64,000 bases of DNA. Origin: Roseovarius sp. THAF9. Lineage in GTDB: Bacteria; Pseudomonadota; Alphaproteobacteria; Rhodobacterales; Rhodobacteraceae. Of the stretch, positions 62,691 to 64,000 are shown in pieces. Both the position numbers and the translations under genes were made by a program. The first letter of the stretch is position 1; each line of letters begins with the position of its first letter. The notes beneath the pieces were generated by a model. The model was given only the letters and a program-made list of their open reading frames with translations. It was not told where the DNA came from and made no database searches. The stretch covers positions 1,890,001 through 1,954,000 of the forward strand of contig NZ_CP045404.1 of NCBI RefSeq assembly GCF_009363715.1, read 5' to 3'.

Positions 62691-63616
62691 CAGTGTGTCC
62701 CCTCATAGGCTTCTTCGCCTTCTCCGAGGCTGTCCTTGTCAAGGTATTTGCCGTCGCTTTCCGGGCCCTCCTTCCATTCGAGGTAGGAGCGGTAGAAGAA
62801 GGCGACGGACTGGATGAACACCATCCCCGCGAAGGCGACCATCAGGACCTTGAACAGGAAATACCCGTTAAACCCGTTCGGGCTGAAGCCGATTGTTTCT
62901 ACGTTCCAGCGGACAGCGCGGGCCTTCATCATCAGCCGTTCCAGGGATTCCGATGCCGAAGGTTTCGGCGTGATCAGGTGCCGCCACATAAAGTACCAGC
63001 CGTACATCCAGATCAGCACGGCCATGGGCGCCATGAAGACGACACAGCCGATCATGTCGATAAGGCGTTGCGTGCGAAATTTAACCGCGGCATAGACGAG
63101 GTCGACCCGCACGTGTCCCCCTTGGACAAAGGTGTAGGTACAGCACAGTGCAATCACCAGCGCGTTGTGAAATTTCAGCGCTTCGGCCCACCAGCTGATG
63201 TCGAAGGCCAGCGGAACACCGAAGCCGAACGAGATATCCGGCCGCACGAATATCCGCTGTATGAAGACGATGACGATTTGCTGGAGCACCATGATGAGGC
63301 CAGCCCAGGCAAAAAGCCGGCCGGTGATGTTGGCAAACCCCTCCATCACCCGCACACAACCCCACATGAAGCTGTTGCGCCATATCCCGATGGCTGTCAG
63401 GACCAGTACGAAGGTGAAGATGACGAAGAAAAACTCGACCGATCCGCCGTAATAGACGAACCGCATGATTGCTTCCTTGTCGGCCCAGTTCAGCCACAAC
63501 CCCGGATGCGTGATCGCGTATGCCAAGTCGTAGAACGATCCGATAATACTGCCGAAGAACCAGAGTATCGCATCCAGTATGGCGAACCCGGTGCCGGCCG
63601 CTTCAGTCTCGTCCAT
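62690..63616 (-). CDS. dctQ: TRAP transporter small permease (DctQ)
   Basis: The 308-residue protein has four main membrane helices (ILDAILWFFGSIIGSFYDLA; FFFVIFTFVLVLTAIGIW; FHNALVIALCCTYTFVQGGH; MAPMAVLIWMYGWYF) with the DctQ-type CTYTFVQGGHVRVDLVY block. It is longer than typical 170-residue DctQ and carries a longer C-terminal part. ATG 63616 follows GGGGGGAA; the stop overlaps dctM by one base. Works with the binding protein encoded upstream. Confidence 0.88.
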   Translation of the reverse strand: MDETEAAGTGFAILDAILWFFGSIIGSFYDLAYAITHPGLWLNWADKEAIMRFVYYGGSVEFFFVIFTFVLVLTAIGIWRNSFMWGCVRVMEGFANITGRLFAWAGLIMVLQQIVIVFIQRIFVRPDISFGFGVPLAFDISWWAEALKFHNALVIALCCTYTFVQGGHVRVDLVYAAVKFRTQRLIDMIGCVVFMAPMAVLIWMYGWYFMWRHLITPKPSASESLERLMMKARAVRWNVETIGFSPNGFNGYFLFKVLMVAFAGMVFIQSVAFFYRSYLEWKEGPESDGKYLDKDSLGEGEEAYEGTH

Positions 63617-63741
63617 CAACCATTCCCCCCATGTCCTGCGTATCGGATTCGCCCGGATGCCCTTGCATCAATTTGGACAGTCATGCTCCTGGACGAACTG
63701 CCGGTCGTGCAGAGGACTCACACCTTTATGCGCGAAATGCC

Positions 63742-63763
63742 CCCGCGCCGGTCACGGCGCGGG
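63742..63763 (-). promoter_or_regulatory. Intercistronic hairpin between dctP and dctQ
   Basis: CCCGCGCCG (63742-63750), loop GTCA and CGGCGCGGG (63755-63763) form a perfect 9-bp stem, 27 bases after the dctP stop within a 173-base gap. In TRAP operons such hairpins typically protect or attenuate the mRNA so that more binding protein than permease is made. Confidence 0.55.
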
Positions 63764-63789
63764 AAGCGTAAATTTCTGGCGACAAGCAA

Positions 63790-64000
63790 TCAGATGTCCA
63801 GGACCCGGTCGCGCTGCGAACGGAAGCTGCCTTCGGACCGGCTGATCCATGAGGCCGAGCTTTCCAACGACTCGCGGTAGCTGTCATAGGCTTTCTTGTA
63901 CAGTTCGTCGCCCATGTTCTGCTGCAGAACTTCCTGTGCCGCGGCGCCGAACGCATCCCAAACCTCGTCGGGGAATTCGCGCAGGGTGACGCCCGACGAT
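63790..64000 (-). CDS. dctP: TRAP substrate-binding protein (DctP), C-terminal end
   Basis: Only the last 69 residues are in the window. They read GVTLREFPDEVWDAFGAAAQ and later YKKAYDSYRESLESSASWI, with a final RVLDI, the usual C-terminal helices of the DctP family periplasmic binding protein. The gene continues past the right edge and is the first of the leftward dctP-dctQ-dctM system. The ligand cannot be predicted without the binding pocket residues. Confidence 0.88.
   Translation of the reverse strand, partial: SSGVTLREFPDEVWDAFGAAAQEVLQQNMGDELYKKAYDSYRESLESSASWISRSEGSFRSQRDRVLDI

Overview
The window is a 64 kb piece of a bacterial chromosome, most likely from the marine Roseobacter group of the Rhodobacteraceae (Alphaproteobacteria). 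Pointers are the high GC content, the rpmF-plsX-fabH-ihfA-MerR block, the argS-SPOR-nagZ-scpA-scpB chain, a DksA with a single cysteine in its finger region, a Mur-type Fur protein, an arginyl/leucyl-transferase of the Bpt type, and a TRAP transporter. No phage genes, insertion sequences, rRNA or CRISPR arrays were seen. The gene content is mostly core, with a few accessory spots.

Layout. 1-3.6 kb: the 3'-part of gyrA, a small membrane protein and a DUF6614-like protein. 3.6-8.4 kb: a small surface-polysaccharide locus (Wza-like lipoprotein; divergent epimerase, initiating sugar transferase and CapD-like dehydratase). 8.4-11.6 kb: leftward uup, olsB, bamE. 11.6-16.1 kb: rightward DUF177, rpmF, plsX, fabH, ihfA and a MerR regulator, then tRNA-Pro(GGG) and a double-length dCTP deaminase. 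17.4-26.0 kb: leftward scpB, scpA, nagZ, SPOR protein, argS, a cation/proton antiporter and dgt. 26.1-28.8 kb: an A-type Fe-S protein, then a leftward three-gene unit described below. 29-32.7 kb: xthA, a porin-like barrel, a flavin monooxygenase, dksA. 32.9-36.8 kb: a MoxR/VWA chaperone-like cluster with a DUF2927 lipoprotein and a tiny membrane protein inside it. 37-44.4 kb: nucleoside hydrolase, acetyltransferase, SelO, membrane protein, EEP hydrolase, Mur/Fur, EamA transporter, enolase, DUF985 cupin. 44.4-48.2 kb: pgi, pgl, zwf. 48.3-60.2 kb: a radical SAM protein, an M48 protease, PIN/RlmI-like pair, glnE, DUF2852, RDD, bpt, a serine hydrolase and a DUF1194 VWA protein. 60.3-64 kb: a dctP-dctQ-dctM TRAP system running off the right edge.

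The most unusual element is the leftward unit at 26.4-28.8 kb. A 116-residue peptide carries five copies of a 12-residue motif ending in FTSSL, the last copy being its exact C-terminus. It is followed by a 358-residue, probably helical protein that I do not recognise, and by an EamA-family transporter that overlaps this protein by 4 bases. Precursor-like repeat peptide, unknown partner and exporter together resemble a peptide-modification or peptide-signalling locus, but the function is inference. Its upstream region has two perfect DnaA boxes inside a 13-bp inverted repeat that encloses a 15-bp hairpin and a third, near-perfect DnaA box.
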